64,000 nt of DNA from Stagnimonas sp965279705 (GCA_965279705.1 OZ257257.1:806001-870000); one strand, 5' to 3'; shown: positions 7,933-16,798, counted from the stretch's first letter. The notes: generated by a model not told the origin, from the sequence alone. Translations and numbers: made by a program.

Positions 7933-9251
7933 GGCGCAAGGCCTTCGGCTTTGCTCAAGGTGAGATCGCCGGGCCGCGCACCTGCGATCACTTTCCAGCC
8001 CGGGTTGAGTTGCAACTGCCAACCGGGGCCCGAGGTGCCCGCCGCATCGGCACCCACCGCGCTCACGGTGGCCCGCTTCATTGCCGCCTGTATCAGCGCG
8101 CCGCCCTCGGCGACTTCGAGCGAGCCCCACTCGTCGGTGAGCCGCATCGTCGGGTAGATCGTGCCCAGGCCTTCGAGCGGCACCAGGGTTTGCGGGTTGA
8201 ACTGATAGTTGCTCTTGTTCAAGGGCAGCGCCAACACCGGGCCGTCGAGCAGATGCGCCTTGTAGGCCGCGAGGCGCGCCTGCCGATCGGTATCACGCTG
8301 CACTTCACGGCGGCGGAGGCTGCCGTCGGCATCGTAGCGGGCCGACATTTGTTCGATGGTGCTATCCGCAGACCGCTGCGCCTTCAGCGCGGCAGCCAGC
8401 AGCTGGTCAAAGGGAGCGCCGCTTCGGAACTTGCCGAGCCATGCGGGATCGGCCTGGTCGAGCAGCAGGCCGTAGGCAGGGCCGGTCGCATAGGCGAAAG
8501 AGCGCACGAATGAGGGTGCCGAGACGAAGGCCGAGAGGTCGTGAACGGCATAGGCGCGGCGCTCGCGACGCGTCTTCAACCCCAGCATGACGCCGGTGTA
8601 TTCCGCGATGCCCTCGTTGATCTCCAGCGCAGCTTCTTCGGCAGCCGCAGCGGCAAACAGGCGGTAACGCTCGTGGCGAAAGGCGAGCGCATCCGCAATG
8701 GCTTGCCGGCGGGCAGATGGCTTCTGCGCCTGCAGGGCCTTCGCCAGCGCACGCCATTCCAGCTGCAACAGGTAACGCCCTTCGAGGGTGTCGAGATGGC
8801 CATTGCCCACCTCAGGGCGCGTCAGACCCAACGACGGCTGTATGCGGTGAAACAATTCGTGCGCCAGCAGCACGTGTCGCTTGGCGGTTTCGTCGGGCAC
8901 CGGGCCCACGATCTGGGTCCAGCGCGTACCGGACCACTCCGTCGGCGTGTTGGCGATGATCACGCTGTCGGGCAGCACGCCGCGAAACAGGGCGCCCTCG
9001 CGCACCAGTGTGCCGCCGCCGTCGGGCTTGTTCGCCAACACCGCCTGGTCGGTGTAATCGACGAGCAGAATCGGCCCGCACAGCGAGGTGCCCCAGAGCT
9101 TGCCGTGATCGCGCGAACAGATGGCCTGAGCCTCACCGAACAGTCGCGCGGCGGTACCGGCATCCGGTGCTGCAACCGAAGGCAGGGCCCAAAAGCATGA
9201 ACTCAAGGCGGCTGCCGCGAAGGCCAGCGCACGTGCAGGAAACAAGCGCAT
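7929..9251 (-). CDS. Secreted protein with HExxH metallopeptidase-like motif
   Basis: The 440-residue protein begins with a signal peptide (hydrophobic core about residues 8-24, likely cleavage after SVAA). Residues 131-135 are HELFH in the context LLAHELFHRIQ, the zinc site of many metallopeptidases. About 80 residues later INEGIAEYTG gives a candidate third ligand (E213 or E217) as in gluzincins. No named family was recognised, and the remainder has no repeats or membrane spans. It is a plausible periplasmic or secreted zinc peptidase of unknown substrate, monocistronic and convergent with the 2H phosphoesterase gene. Confidence 0.65.
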   Translation of the reverse strand: MRLFPARALAFAAAALSSCFWALPSVAAPDAGTAARLFGEAQAICSRDHGKLWGTSLCGPILLVDYTDQAVLANKPDGGGTLVREGALFRGVLPDSVIIANTPTEWSGTRWTQIVGPVPDETAKRHVLLAHELFHRIQPSLGLTRPEVGNGHLDTLEGRYLLQLEWRALAKALQAQKPSARRQAIADALAFRHERYRLFAAAAAEEAALEINEGIAEYTGVMLGLKTRRERRAYAVHDLSAFVSAPSFVRSFAYATGPAYGLLLDQADPAWLGKFRSGAPFDQLLAAALKAQRSADSTIEQMSARYDADGSLRRREVQRDTDRQARLAAYKAHLLDGPVLALPLNKSNYQFNPQTLVPLEGLGTIYPTMRLTDEWGSLEVAEGGALIQAAMKRATVSAVGADAAGTSGPGWQLQLNPGWKVIAGARPGDLTLSKAEGLAP

Positions 9252-9359
9252 GAAAGTCTCCAGAGACTGAAGAAAGCGTGTGATCGGAGCTTAGCGCGAC
9301 ACCGTCTGATGAAGCTTTGGCGGCGTCGAACAAGCGGCTACCGAGAAACGGATAGGCCG

Positions 9360-10145
9360 CTAATCGAGCGAAGCCAGAAACTGTTCGATGCGCGGCGTCA
9401 CCTGCGCTGCATGCGTGAGATTGGCCGCGTGGCCGGCGCCCGCAATCACTTCCAGCCGCGCGTTCGGCAGCGCGGCAGCCATCGCTTGAGCCGCTGCGAG
9501 CGGTATGGCGGCATCAGCATCGCCGTGAATCACCATCGCCGGTACGGTGATCTGCGCGAGCGTGCTGCGAATGTCGTCGCGGCTCGCGAGCGTGTGAAAA
9601 ATCTGCGCCAGATTGGCGGGCCGCACGGCCTTCCATTTTTCCTTCCAGCGATCGGCCTGCGCGTAGCCGCTGCCCAGAATGATGTGCTCAATGGTGTTCG
9701 CCATCTCATCCGACAAACCCTGCGTCGCCCAGGTGTGAATCAGCTGCTCGTAGACCGGCAGCGTCTCGGCGGCCTCTGGTCCCGCCTGCGTATCGATGAG
9801 TACCAGCGCCCGCACCCGCGCCGGGTGTCGCAGCGCGGCGCGCAGCGACAGATACCCGCCTTGCGACATGCCCACGAACACCGCCTGCTCCACCTGCAAG
9901 TAGCTGAGCAGGCCAACGAGATCATCCACCGAGTCGTAATAGCTGAAGGGTGCTGTGGCATCGTTGGTGAGGCCGTGGCCGCGCTCGTCCCAGGCGATCA
10001 CCCGGTAGCGCTCGCGCAGCGCCTTGATTTGCGGCGCGAACATGGCGTGGTCCATCAACAGCCCGTGCGAGAACACCACCGCCGGGCCACTGCCGCCGGT
10101 GTCGAGATAATGCAGCTGCTGACCGTTGATGGCGGCGTAGGGCAT
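9360..10145 (-). CDS. Alpha/beta hydrolase
   Basis: This 261-residue cytoplasmic protein has the alpha/beta-hydrolase layout: VVFSHGLLMD (oxyanion region, HG), AWDERGHGLT, the nucleophile elbow GMSQGG with Ser94, a VIHGDADAAIP acid loop, and the catalytic histidine in GAGHAANL. It resembles 3-oxoadipate enol-lactonase and haloperoxidase-like esterases, but the substrate cannot be named. The ATG at 10145 is preferred over an upstream in-frame start because AGGAGA lies 6 bases before it and the homologous start MPYAAINGQQLHY fits the fold. It is divergent from the glutathione S-transferase gene. Confidence 0.85.
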   Translation of the reverse strand: MPYAAINGQQLHYLDTGGSGPAVVFSHGLLMDHAMFAPQIKALRERYRVIAWDERGHGLTNDATAPFSYYDSVDDLVGLLSYLQVEQAVFVGMSQGGYLSLRAALRHPARVRALVLIDTQAGPEAAETLPVYEQLIHTWATQGLSDEMANTIEHIILGSGYAQADRWKEKWKAVRPANLAQIFHTLASRDDIRSTLAQITVPAMVIHGDADAAIPLAAAQAMAAALPNARLEVIAGAGHAANLTHAAQVTPRIEQFLASLD

Positions 10146-10273
10146 GGGGCTCTCCTGAGCACGTGGGGTCGTTGTGGTTGTGCCTGCACGGTAGTCCTCG
10201 CTGGCGGCGTCCACAACCCGCGGGACAGCCGCCTTAGCATGGCGCAGACGAGCACCAAAACAGGAGCCTCAAC

Positions 10274-10915
10274 ATGACCATCACCATCACCGCCTTTGAA
10301 AAATCGCCCGATGGCGGCAAGGGGCTGGCGCGCGACACGCGCGTGCGCTGGGCGCTGGAAGAAGTGGGCCAGCCGTACGACGTGCGCCTGGTGTCGTTCA
10401 AGGCTCTGAAGAAGCCCGCGCACCTTGGCCTGCATCCCTTCGGCCAGATCCCCACCTTTGAGGAAGGCGACCTCGCCCTGTTCGAGACGGGTGCCATCGT
10501 GCTGCATCTCGCCCAGCACCATGCGGGCCTGTTGCCGAGCGATACGAGTGCGAAGGCGCGGGCGATCACCTGGCTCATTGCCGCGCTCAACACCGTGGAG
10601 CCACCGATCGTCGACATCTTCATCGCCAAGGTTCTGGAGGGCGACAAGCCCTGGGCAGCTGAGCGCCTGCCGCTGGTGATCGAGCGCGCCCGCAACCGCC
10701 TGCGCGCACTCTCGGCGTGCCTCGGCACGGCCGACTGGCTTGATGGCGATGTGTTCAGCGCGGGCGATTTGATGATGGTGTCGGTGCTGCTTCGCGCGAG
10801 ATCGTCGGGCTTGCTTGAAGAGTTTCCGAACCTAGCGGCCTATGTCGCTCGTGGCGAAGCGCGGCCGGCGTATCAGCGGGCTTTTGCTGCGCAGTTGGCG
10901 ATCAATGCGGCGTAG
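10274..10915 (+). CDS. Glutathione S-transferase family protein
   Basis: The 213-residue protein fits the GST fold: an N-terminal thioredoxin-like half (VRWALEEVGQPYDVRLVSF, then FGQIPTFEEGDLALFETGAIVLHLAQ, which holds the cis-proline and the ESGAI-type glutathione-binding motif as ETGAI) and an all-helical C-terminal half with WLDGDVFSAGDLMM. The class and substrate are unknown; the early PDGGKGLARDTRVR segment lacks an obvious catalytic cysteine, so Ser or Thr chemistry is likely. It is monocistronic, divergent from the hydrolase, and followed directly by a REP element. Confidence 0.88.
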   Translation: MTITITAFEKSPDGGKGLARDTRVRWALEEVGQPYDVRLVSFKALKKPAHLGLHPFGQIPTFEEGDLALFETGAIVLHLAQHHAGLLPSDTSAKARAITWLIAALNTVEPPIVDIFIAKVLEGDKPWAAERLPLVIERARNRLRALSACLGTADWLDGDVFSAGDLMMVSVLLRARSSGLLEEFPNLAAYVARGEARPAYQRAFAAQLAINAA

Positions 10916-10923
10916 GGCCGAAG

Positions 10924-10988
10924 TAGGGCGGGTCAAGACCCGCCAGCGCTGCCACCGAATCGACAGCGGCGGGTCTCGACCCGCCCTA
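10924..10988. repeat. REP/BIME element, copy 1
   Basis: Two palindromic REP units (GGCGGGTCAAGACCCGCC and GGCGGGTCTCGACCCGCC) in inverted arrangement are separated by about 26 bases of variable sequence, with TAGG...CCTA at the outer ends. It lies between the GST gene and the RAYT gene and is the left flank of the RAYT. Confidence 0.93.
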
Positions 10989-10998
10989 CAGTAGGCGT

Positions 10999-11526
10999 AT
11001 GCCTCGTTACATTCGCGCCTTCGTCCCTGGCGGCACCTTCTTCTTCACCGTCAATCTGCTGCAGCGAGATCAGCGACTGCTGGCCGATCATGTCGAGGCG
11101 CTGCGAGCTGCCTTTCGTCAGGTTCGCAAGGCACGTCCATTCACGCTCAATGCCAACGTCGTACTGCCAGATCATCTGCACTGCATCTGGACGCTGCCAC
11201 CTTCAGATAGCGACTTCTCGACCCGCTGGCGCCTGATCAAGGGCAGCTTCGCCCGGCAAATCGAGAGCGGTGAAGTGTTGAGCGAGCGGCGTATCCGCAA
11301 GAACGAGCGTGGCATCTGGCAACGGCGATTTTGGGAGCACCAGATTCGCGATGAAAAGGATTTCGCGACGCATGCGGATTACATCCACTTCAATCCCGTG
11401 AAGCATGGCCATGCGGCCCGCGCGGTGGACTGGCCCCACTCCAGCTTTCGGCGCTATGTCGAGGCTGGCGTTTACGATTCCGATTGGGGCGCCAGCGAGG
11501 ACGTCAGAAACCTGAGCTACGAGTAG
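10999..11526 (+). CDS. REP-associated tyrosine transposase (RAYT)
   Basis: The 175-residue protein belongs to the Y1 (HUH) single-strand transposase superfamily of the RAYT type, which is thought to mobilise REP palindromes. It shows the metal-binding HxH in VLPDHLHCIWTLP, the RWRLIKGSFARQI segment, RRFWEHQIRDEKD, and the catalytic tyrosine region DYIHFNPVKHGH. It sits between REP copies 1 and 2, as expected for a RAYT. Its TAG stop (11524-11526) is the first three bases of REP copy 2. All key residues are present, so it is probably active. Confidence 0.93.
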   Translation: MPRYIRAFVPGGTFFFTVNLLQRDQRLLADHVEALRAAFRQVRKARPFTLNANVVLPDHLHCIWTLPPSDSDFSTRWRLIKGSFARQIESGEVLSERRIRKNERGIWQRRFWEHQIRDEKDFATHADYIHFNPVKHGHAARAVDWPHSSFRRYVEAGVYDSDWGASEDVRNLSYE

Positions 11527-11587
11527 GGCGGGTCAAGACCCGCCGGTTGTTACCCCATGTGAGAGCGGCGGGTCTCGACCCGCCCTA
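11524..11587. repeat. REP/BIME element, copy 2
   Basis: Same inverted pair as copy 1, with a different 24-base spacer. Its first three bases provide the RAYT stop codon. Confidence 0.92.
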
Positions 11588-11593
11588 CCGCGC

Positions 11594-11689
11594 TGGCCCC
11601 ACTCCAGCTTTCGACGTTATGTCGAGGCTGGCATCTATGATTCCGATTGGGGTGCTAGCGAGGAAGTGAAAAGCCTGAGCTACGAGTAG
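11594..11689 (+). pseudogene. Duplicated 3' end of a RAYT gene
   Basis: These 96 bases encode a 31-residue tail (starting WPHSSFRRYVEAG, ending LSYE) that matches the last 31 residues of the intact RAYT. Protein changes are few and conservative (V to I, D to E, R to K, N to S), and many codons differ silently. There is no start or catalytic part. The TAG stop again lies at the edge of a REP element, so the unit RAYT-tail plus REP has been duplicated or recombined from another RAYT copy. Confidence 0.88.
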
Positions 11690-11750
11690 GGCGGGTCAAG
11701 ACCCGCCGGTTGTTGCCGCGCGTGCAAGCGGCGGGTCTTGACCCGCCCTA
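11687..11750. repeat. REP/BIME element, copy 3
   Basis: Third inverted REP pair (GGCGGGTCAAGACCCGCC and GGCGGGTCTTGACCCGCC), following the duplicated RAYT tail. Confidence 0.92.
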
Positions 11751-11795
11751 CCGCGCTTCCGGCCACAGCCACGAGTAGCGCCGCGCAGAGAAACT

Positions 11796-12485
11796 TTAGT
11801 AACTGCATTTTCTATCGGCCTCCGACATTTTGTAATTGGTGAGGCTGTTCGACGCCGCAATGTTTCTGAAAATGAGGCATTTGTGGCCGCTAATCCGGGC
11901 GCGCGGAGTGAAGGCAGGCTCGCTAGGCCCGTCCCTGATCGGCTCCCTGCCCGCAGGGAGGCTCTCGATCGCTTCCATGACGTCGTCGAAGAACTTCAGT
12001 TGTGCGTCGTAGGAAGAAGGATCGGCCAGGCAGGTCGGCGGCAAGCTCTTCAGGACCGCACGGATCCACGTTTCCGGATCGTCGATCTGCTCCAACGAGT
12101 AGGCGCCGTCCGGCGTTGCCTTGAATCTCCCGATCGGATCTCCGACGAGCGGGTTTACGGCCCTGCCGGGCTTGAGCAAGAACCATTCGGCGACTACCGA
12201 CTTGCGAATGAGGTTTTTCCGATCGACTTCCCAAGAGGGGAAGGTGAAGTTCCCGTCGCCGTCCGTGGTGGCCGTGCCGAAATGGAGGCATGAAGTGTGG
12301 GCGGACGGATAGCTGGCAATTTCCCCGTCCCACACCATCACCACTTTGGCGCCCGTGATCGGCTGTTTCGTAGCGGAATCGAAAGCCGAGCCTCGTGTCG
12401 CGGGATGAATGTAGGTCGACGAGACGCAACCGACCAACAGTCCGGGCAGGATGAAAAGCGACAGAACGGCGAGTATGTTCTTCAT
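11796..12485 (-). CDS. Lipoprotein with a carboxypeptidase-regulatory-like domain
   Basis: The 229-residue product starts with a lipoprotein signal peptide ending in the lipobox LLVGC (Cys20), so it is probably membrane-anchored. Residues about 30-80 (GSAFDSATKQPITGAKVVMVW ... TTDGDGNFTFPSWEV split by a short linker) match the beta-sandwich of carboxypeptidase-regulatory/Cna-B-like domains. The rest is not recognised. The ATG at 12485 is preferred to an upstream TTG because it opens the signal peptide. Base composition is lower in GC than the neighbours and it lies beside the REP cluster, so acquisition by transfer is possible. Confidence 0.72.
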   Translation of the reverse strand: MKNILAVLSLFILPGLLVGCVSSTYIHPATRGSAFDSATKQPITGAKVVMVWDGEIASYPSAHTSCLHFGTATTDGDGNFTFPSWEVDRKNLIRKSVVAEWFLLKPGRAVNPLVGDPIGRFKATPDGAYSLEQIDDPETWIRAVLKSLPPTCLADPSSYDAQLKFFDDVMEAIESLPAGREPIRDGPSEPAFTPRARISGHKCLIFRNIAASNSLTNYKMSEADRKCSY

Positions 12486-12560
12486 GTTCTTGCTCACATC
12501 CCGGAGATTCGCCAAGACGATCGGTGACGTGTCCCTACGTCAGTTTTTTTCAGCAATCTA

Positions 12561-13763
12561 TCAATCCCAGCTGAGTGCGCCACCGGTCTGGTACTCAGTG
12601 ACTCTCGTCTCGAAAAAGTTCTTCTCCTTCTTCAAGTCCATGACTTCGCTCATCCAGGGGAAGGGGTTCTCGGCACCGGCGTAGAGCTGCTTGAGGCCAA
12701 TCTGGCTGCAACGGCGGTTGGCGATGAATTTCATGTACTCGTTGAACATGCTGGCGTTGAGGCCGAGCACGCCGCGCGGCATGGTGTCGTGGGCGTACTT
12801 GATCTCGAGCTCGGTGGCTTCCTTGATCATGCCCAGCACTTCGTCCTGAAACTCGGCGGTCCACAGGTGCGGGTTTTCGAGCTTGATCTGGTTGATCACG
12901 TCGATGCCGAAGTTCATGTGCATGGCTTCGTCGCGCATGATGTATTGAATCTGCTCGCTGACGCCGATCATCTTGTTGCGGCGGCCAAAGCTGAGCAGTT
13001 GCACGAAGCCGACGTAGAAGAAGATGCCTTCGAACACGACGTAGAAGGCGATCATGTCGCGCAGAAAGCGACGGTCCATCTCCGGCGTGCCGGTGTGGAA
13101 GTCGGGGTCGGCGAGCGACTGGGTGAAGGGCAGGCTCCACGCGGCCTTGTCGTGGATCGACGGCACCTCGCGGTACATGTTGAACACCTCGGCCTCGTCC
13201 AGGCCCAGGCTCTCGATGCAGTACTGATAGGCGTGGGTGTGGATGGCTTCTTCAAAGGCCTGGCGTAGCAGGTACTGGCGGCACTCGGGGTTGGTGAGGT
13301 GCTTGTAGACGGCGAGCACGAGGTTGTTGGCGACCAAGCTGTCGGCGGTGCTGAAGAAGCCGAGGCTGCGCTTGATGATCAGGCGCTCGTCGTCGGTGAG
13401 GCCCTTCGGGTCTTGCCACAGCGCGATGTCGGCGCCCATCTGGATTTCCTGCGGCATCCAGTGGTTGTTGCAGGCGGCGAGGTATTTCTCCCAGGCCCAC
13501 TTGTACTTGAAGGGCACGAGCTGGTTGAGGTCGGCGCGGCAGTTGATGATCTTCTTGTCGTCGACGCGAATGCGCGTAGCGCCCATCTTGATCTCTTCAA
13601 GACCAGTGGCGCCGCCTTCTGCGAAGAGCGGGTCTTGCTTGGGGTTGTTGTTCATGACCGGACCAGCATGCGCTGCATGGCTGGTAGTGCCCTGAACGTA
13701 TTCGCGTGCTGCGGGTGGCAGCTGCGGGGCGGCTGGGGCGGGTGCGTCATCCCAATCGAGCAT
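12561..13763 (-). CDS. nrdB: Class Ia ribonucleotide reductase, beta subunit
   Basis: NrdB holds the diiron-tyrosyl radical that starts reduction of ribonucleoside diphosphates by NrdA. The 400-residue protein has the expected ligands: Asp in FFSTADSLVANN, EEAIHTHAY (Glu, His and the radical Tyr), VFEGIFFYVGF, and RDEAMHMNFG (Glu and His). It also has the N-terminal extension with DPLFAEGGATGLE seen in this longer subtype. The ATG at 13763 has AGAAAGGA about 9 bases upstream. It lies 137 bases downstream of nrdA, with a strong hairpin between them. Confidence 0.97.
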   Translation of the reverse strand: MLDWDDAPAPAAPQLPPAAREYVQGTTSHAAHAGPVMNNNPKQDPLFAEGGATGLEEIKMGATRIRVDDKKIINCRADLNQLVPFKYKWAWEKYLAACNNHWMPQEIQMGADIALWQDPKGLTDDERLIIKRSLGFFSTADSLVANNLVLAVYKHLTNPECRQYLLRQAFEEAIHTHAYQYCIESLGLDEAEVFNMYREVPSIHDKAAWSLPFTQSLADPDFHTGTPEMDRRFLRDMIAFYVVFEGIFFYVGFVQLLSFGRRNKMIGVSEQIQYIMRDEAMHMNFGIDVINQIKLENPHLWTAEFQDEVLGMIKEATELEIKYAHDTMPRGVLGLNASMFNEYMKFIANRRCSQIGLKQLYAGAENPFPWMSEVMDLKKEKNFFETRVTEYQTGGALSWD

Positions 13764-13846
13764 GGTGTTGATCCTTTCTCTAAGTGTGTTGTGGGCTCGC
13801 CCTTGCTGACGAGATTGCAATGCGAAAACGGTGCGCCTCTGAGGTG

Positions 13847-13873
13847 CAACGACCCGCGCGGGGCGGGTCGTTG
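13847..13873. other. Hairpin between nrdA and nrdB
   Basis: An 11-bp perfect stem (CAACGACCCGC / GCGGGTCGTTG) with a 5-base loop lies in the nrdA-nrdB spacer. On the minus strand no T-run follows, so it is not a standard terminator; it could stabilise the nrdA mRNA or reduce read-through. Confidence 0.6.
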
Positions 13874-13900
13874 GGGGCTCATGGTGGCTGCTGGGCCTAC

Positions 13901-16798
13901 CTACTGGCAGGCCTCGCAGCTGGGGTCGGTAATGAGGCAGAGCTTGGGCCCACTGGCTTCGGCGGCGGCCGAGGCACTGCTGGCGGCAGAGGCGGTGCCC
14001 ACCTGATTCAGACGACCATCGGTGATGGTGGTCTTCTCGGTGTGGGTCGCGCCCAGGCTGCGGAGGTAGTAGGTGGTCTTGAGGCCGCTGACCCAGGCGT
14101 GCTTATACAGCTCGTCCAGCTTGCGGCCCGAGGGCTGCGCCATGTAGAGGTTGAGGCTCTGTGCCTGATCCAGCCACTTCTGGCGGCGCGAGCCTGCATC
14201 GACCAGGCGCTTACTGTCGATCTCGAAGGCGCACTTGTAGATGGCCTTGAGGTCTGCCGGCACGCGGTCGATCTTCTGCACGCTGCCGTCGAAGTACTTG
14301 AGGTCGTGGGCCATCACCTCGTCCCACAGGCCGAGCTTCTTCAGGTCGTTCACCAGGTATTCGTTCACCACCGTGAAGTCGCCGGAGAGGTTCGATTTCA
14401 CGTACAGGTTCTGGTACGTGGGGTCGATGCTCTGGCTGACGCCGACGATGTTGCTGATGGTCGCGGTGGGCGCAATCGCCATGCAGTTGCTGTTGCGCAT
14501 GCCGGTCACCTTGATCTCGGCGCGCAGGCCGGCCCAATCAAACTGGCCGGACTGGCTGCGATCCTGCTGCAGGTAGCCGCCACGCTCGCGCGCGAGAATC
14601 TCGATGGAGTCGATGGGCAGCACGCCCTGATCCCACAGCGAGCCCTTGAAGGTGGAGTAGGCGCCGCGCTCCTTCGCCAGCTTGTTCGAGGCCTTGATGG
14701 CGTAGTAGCTGATCGCCTCCATGCTCTCGTCGGCAAATTGAATCGCGGCATCGCTCTCGTACGGCAGGCGCAGCTTGTAGAGCGAGTCGTGGAAGCCCAT
14801 TAGACCCATTCCCACCGGGCGATGGCGCAGGTTGCTGTTACGCGCCGTCGGCACCGAGTAATAGTTGTACTCAATGACGTTGTCGAGCATGCGCAGCGCC
14901 GTGGTGATGGTCGCTTCGAGCTTGGCAAAGTCGAGCTTGCCTTCCGCCGTGATGTGCGCGGGCAGGTTGACGCTGCCGAGGTTGCACACGGCAATCTCCG
15001 AGCCCGCCTTGGTGTTGAGCGTGATCTCGGTGCAGAGATTGGAGGAGTGCACCACGCCAACGTGCTGCTGCGGGCTGCGCAGGTTGCAGGGGTCCTTGAA
15101 GGTCACCCAGGGGTGGCCGGTTTCAAACAGCATCGCCAGCATCTTGCGCCACAGCGTGACGGCCGGGATGCGCTTGTAGTTGGCGATGCGACCCTCGTCC
15201 GCCATCTTCTCGTAATGGTTGTAGCGCGCCTCGAAGGCCGCGCCCATGAGGTCGTGCAGGTCGGGTACTTCGTCGGGCGAGAACAGCGTCCACTGGCCTT
15301 CTTCCACGACACGCTTCATGAAGAGGTCGGGAATCCAGTTGGCGGTGTCCATGTCGTGCGCGCGGCGGCGTTCGTCGCCGGTGTTCTTGCGCAGGTCGAT
15401 GAACTCCTCGATGTCGCGGTGCCAGGTTTCCAGGTAGGCGCAGAGCGCGCCCTTGCGCTTGCCGCCTTGGTTCACGGCGACGCAGGTGTCGTTCGCCACC
15501 TTGAGGAACGGCACCACGCCGTTGGACTTGCCATTGGTGCCCTTGATGTAACCACCCATGCCGCGCACGGGGGTCCAGTCGTTGCCGAGGCCACCGGCAA
15601 ACTTGCTGAGCATGGCGTTGTCTTTCACCGCGCCGAAGATGCCGTCGAGATCATCCGGCACCTGCGTGAGGTAGCAGGATGAGAGCTGCGGACGCGGCGT
15701 GGCGCTGTTGAACAGCGTCGGCGTGCTGCTCATGAAGTCGAACGAGCTGAGCAGGTTATAGAACTCGATGGCGCGGGTCTCGCGGTCCACCTCGTTGATG
15801 GCGAGGCCCATGGCCACGCGCATGAACATCGCCTGCGGCAGCTCGAAGCGCTTCTTGCCCTTGTGGATGAAGTAGCGGTCGTAGAGGGTCTGCATCCCCA
15901 GGTAATCGAACTTCAGGTCGCGGTCGGCGACGATGGCAGCGCCCAGGCGGGCGAGGTCGTATTCCATGCAGCGGGCATCGAGCAATTCTTCCTTCACGCC
16001 ACGGGCGATGAAGGCGGCGAAGTAGGCCGGGTAGAGCGGTGCCATCTCGCTGGCGGTGGGGCGGGTTTCGGGCTGCTCCAGAAACTTCAGGCCCTCGTGA
16101 TACAGCGCCACCGTCAGTAGGCGGGCCGCGACGTAGGTGTAGTTGGGCTCTTTCTCGATGCGGGCACGGGCCGAGAGCGTCAGCGCCTGGCTCAACTCGG
16201 CCTCGCTGATGCCGTCGTAGAGATCACGGATGGCAGAAGTCACCACCTCATCGGCGCTCACGCCGGTGAGCGTGCCGCAGGCCTCGCGCACCAGCTTGTG
16301 CAGACGCTGTTCGTCGAGCGGCACGCTGCGGCCGTCGTCGAGCTTGATGTGCAGCACATTGGCTGCGGTTTCAGGAGCTTTGGCAGCGGCCTCGGCGGCG
16401 CGGGCCTGCGAGCGCTCTTCACGATAGATGACGTAGCTGCGGGCAATCTTGTGCTCGCCGGCGCGCATCAGGGCGAGCTCGACCTGATCCTGAATGTCTT
16501 CGATGTGGACGGTGCCGCCGCCGGTGATCTTGCGTTGCAGCGCGTTCACCACGCTCTGCGTGATGGTCTCCACCTTCTGGCGCACGGCAGCGCTGGCAGC
16601 CGCCGCAGAGCCCTCAACGGCCAAGAAGCCCTTGGTGATCGCAATCGCAATCTTGCTGGGGTCGAACGCCGTGACCTTGCCGTTGCGGCGGATCACTTTC
16701 AGCGCGCCGGGCGCGGTGGCGGCAACTTCGGCGGCGGTGCTGCCACCGTTGGCCGGCGGCTGTGCTTTCGGGGCGGTGATGGCCGTCTCGATCTGCAT
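13901..16798 (-). CDS. nrdA: Class Ia ribonucleotide reductase, alpha subunit
   Basis: NrdA is the catalytic and allosteric subunit that makes deoxyribonucleoside diphosphates. The 965-residue protein opens with an ATP-cone (VIRRNGKVTAFDPSKIAIAI) and a second cone-like region around residues 150-240 (LDEQRLHKLVREA), followed by the catalytic barrel: TPTLFNSATPRPQLSSCYL with the first redox cysteine, SNLCTEITLNT with the radical cysteine, and GMRNSNCMAIAPTATISNIVG with the second redox cysteine. The C-terminus (LITDPSCEACQ) carries the CxxC that is re-reduced by thioredoxin or glutaredoxin. The ATG at 16798 has GGAG nearby. Regulation is described under the upstream region. Confidence 0.97.
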   Translation of the reverse strand: MQIETAITAPKAQPPANGGSTAAEVAATAPGALKVIRRNGKVTAFDPSKIAIAITKGFLAVEGSAAAASAAVRQKVETITQSVVNALQRKITGGGTVHIEDIQDQVELALMRAGEHKIARSYVIYREERSQARAAEAAAKAPETAANVLHIKLDDGRSVPLDEQRLHKLVREACGTLTGVSADEVVTSAIRDLYDGISEAELSQALTLSARARIEKEPNYTYVAARLLTVALYHEGLKFLEQPETRPTASEMAPLYPAYFAAFIARGVKEELLDARCMEYDLARLGAAIVADRDLKFDYLGMQTLYDRYFIHKGKKRFELPQAMFMRVAMGLAINEVDRETRAIEFYNLLSSFDFMSSTPTLFNSATPRPQLSSCYLTQVPDDLDGIFGAVKDNAMLSKFAGGLGNDWTPVRGMGGYIKGTNGKSNGVVPFLKVANDTCVAVNQGGKRKGALCAYLETWHRDIEEFIDLRKNTGDERRRAHDMDTANWIPDLFMKRVVEEGQWTLFSPDEVPDLHDLMGAAFEARYNHYEKMADEGRIANYKRIPAVTLWRKMLAMLFETGHPWVTFKDPCNLRSPQQHVGVVHSSNLCTEITLNTKAGSEIAVCNLGSVNLPAHITAEGKLDFAKLEATITTALRMLDNVIEYNYYSVPTARNSNLRHRPVGMGLMGFHDSLYKLRLPYESDAAIQFADESMEAISYYAIKASNKLAKERGAYSTFKGSLWDQGVLPIDSIEILARERGGYLQQDRSQSGQFDWAGLRAEIKVTGMRNSNCMAIAPTATISNIVGVSQSIDPTYQNLYVKSNLSGDFTVVNEYLVNDLKKLGLWDEVMAHDLKYFDGSVQKIDRVPADLKAIYKCAFEIDSKRLVDAGSRRQKWLDQAQSLNLYMAQPSGRKLDELYKHAWVSGLKTTYYLRSLGATHTEKTTITDGRLNQVGTASAASSASAAAEASGPKLCLITDPSCEACQ

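Noticed and set aside
9252..9290. Short palindrome AGTCTCCAGAGACT upstream of the HExxH protein gene as a terminator or operator
   Set aside because: It overlaps the expected ribosome-binding region, is short and has no T-run; there is too little to support a function.
13784..14803. Long plus-strand frame opposite nrdA and nrdB
   Set aside because: It is antisense to nrdA, which has clear catalytic motifs; long antisense frames are expected in GC-rich genes.
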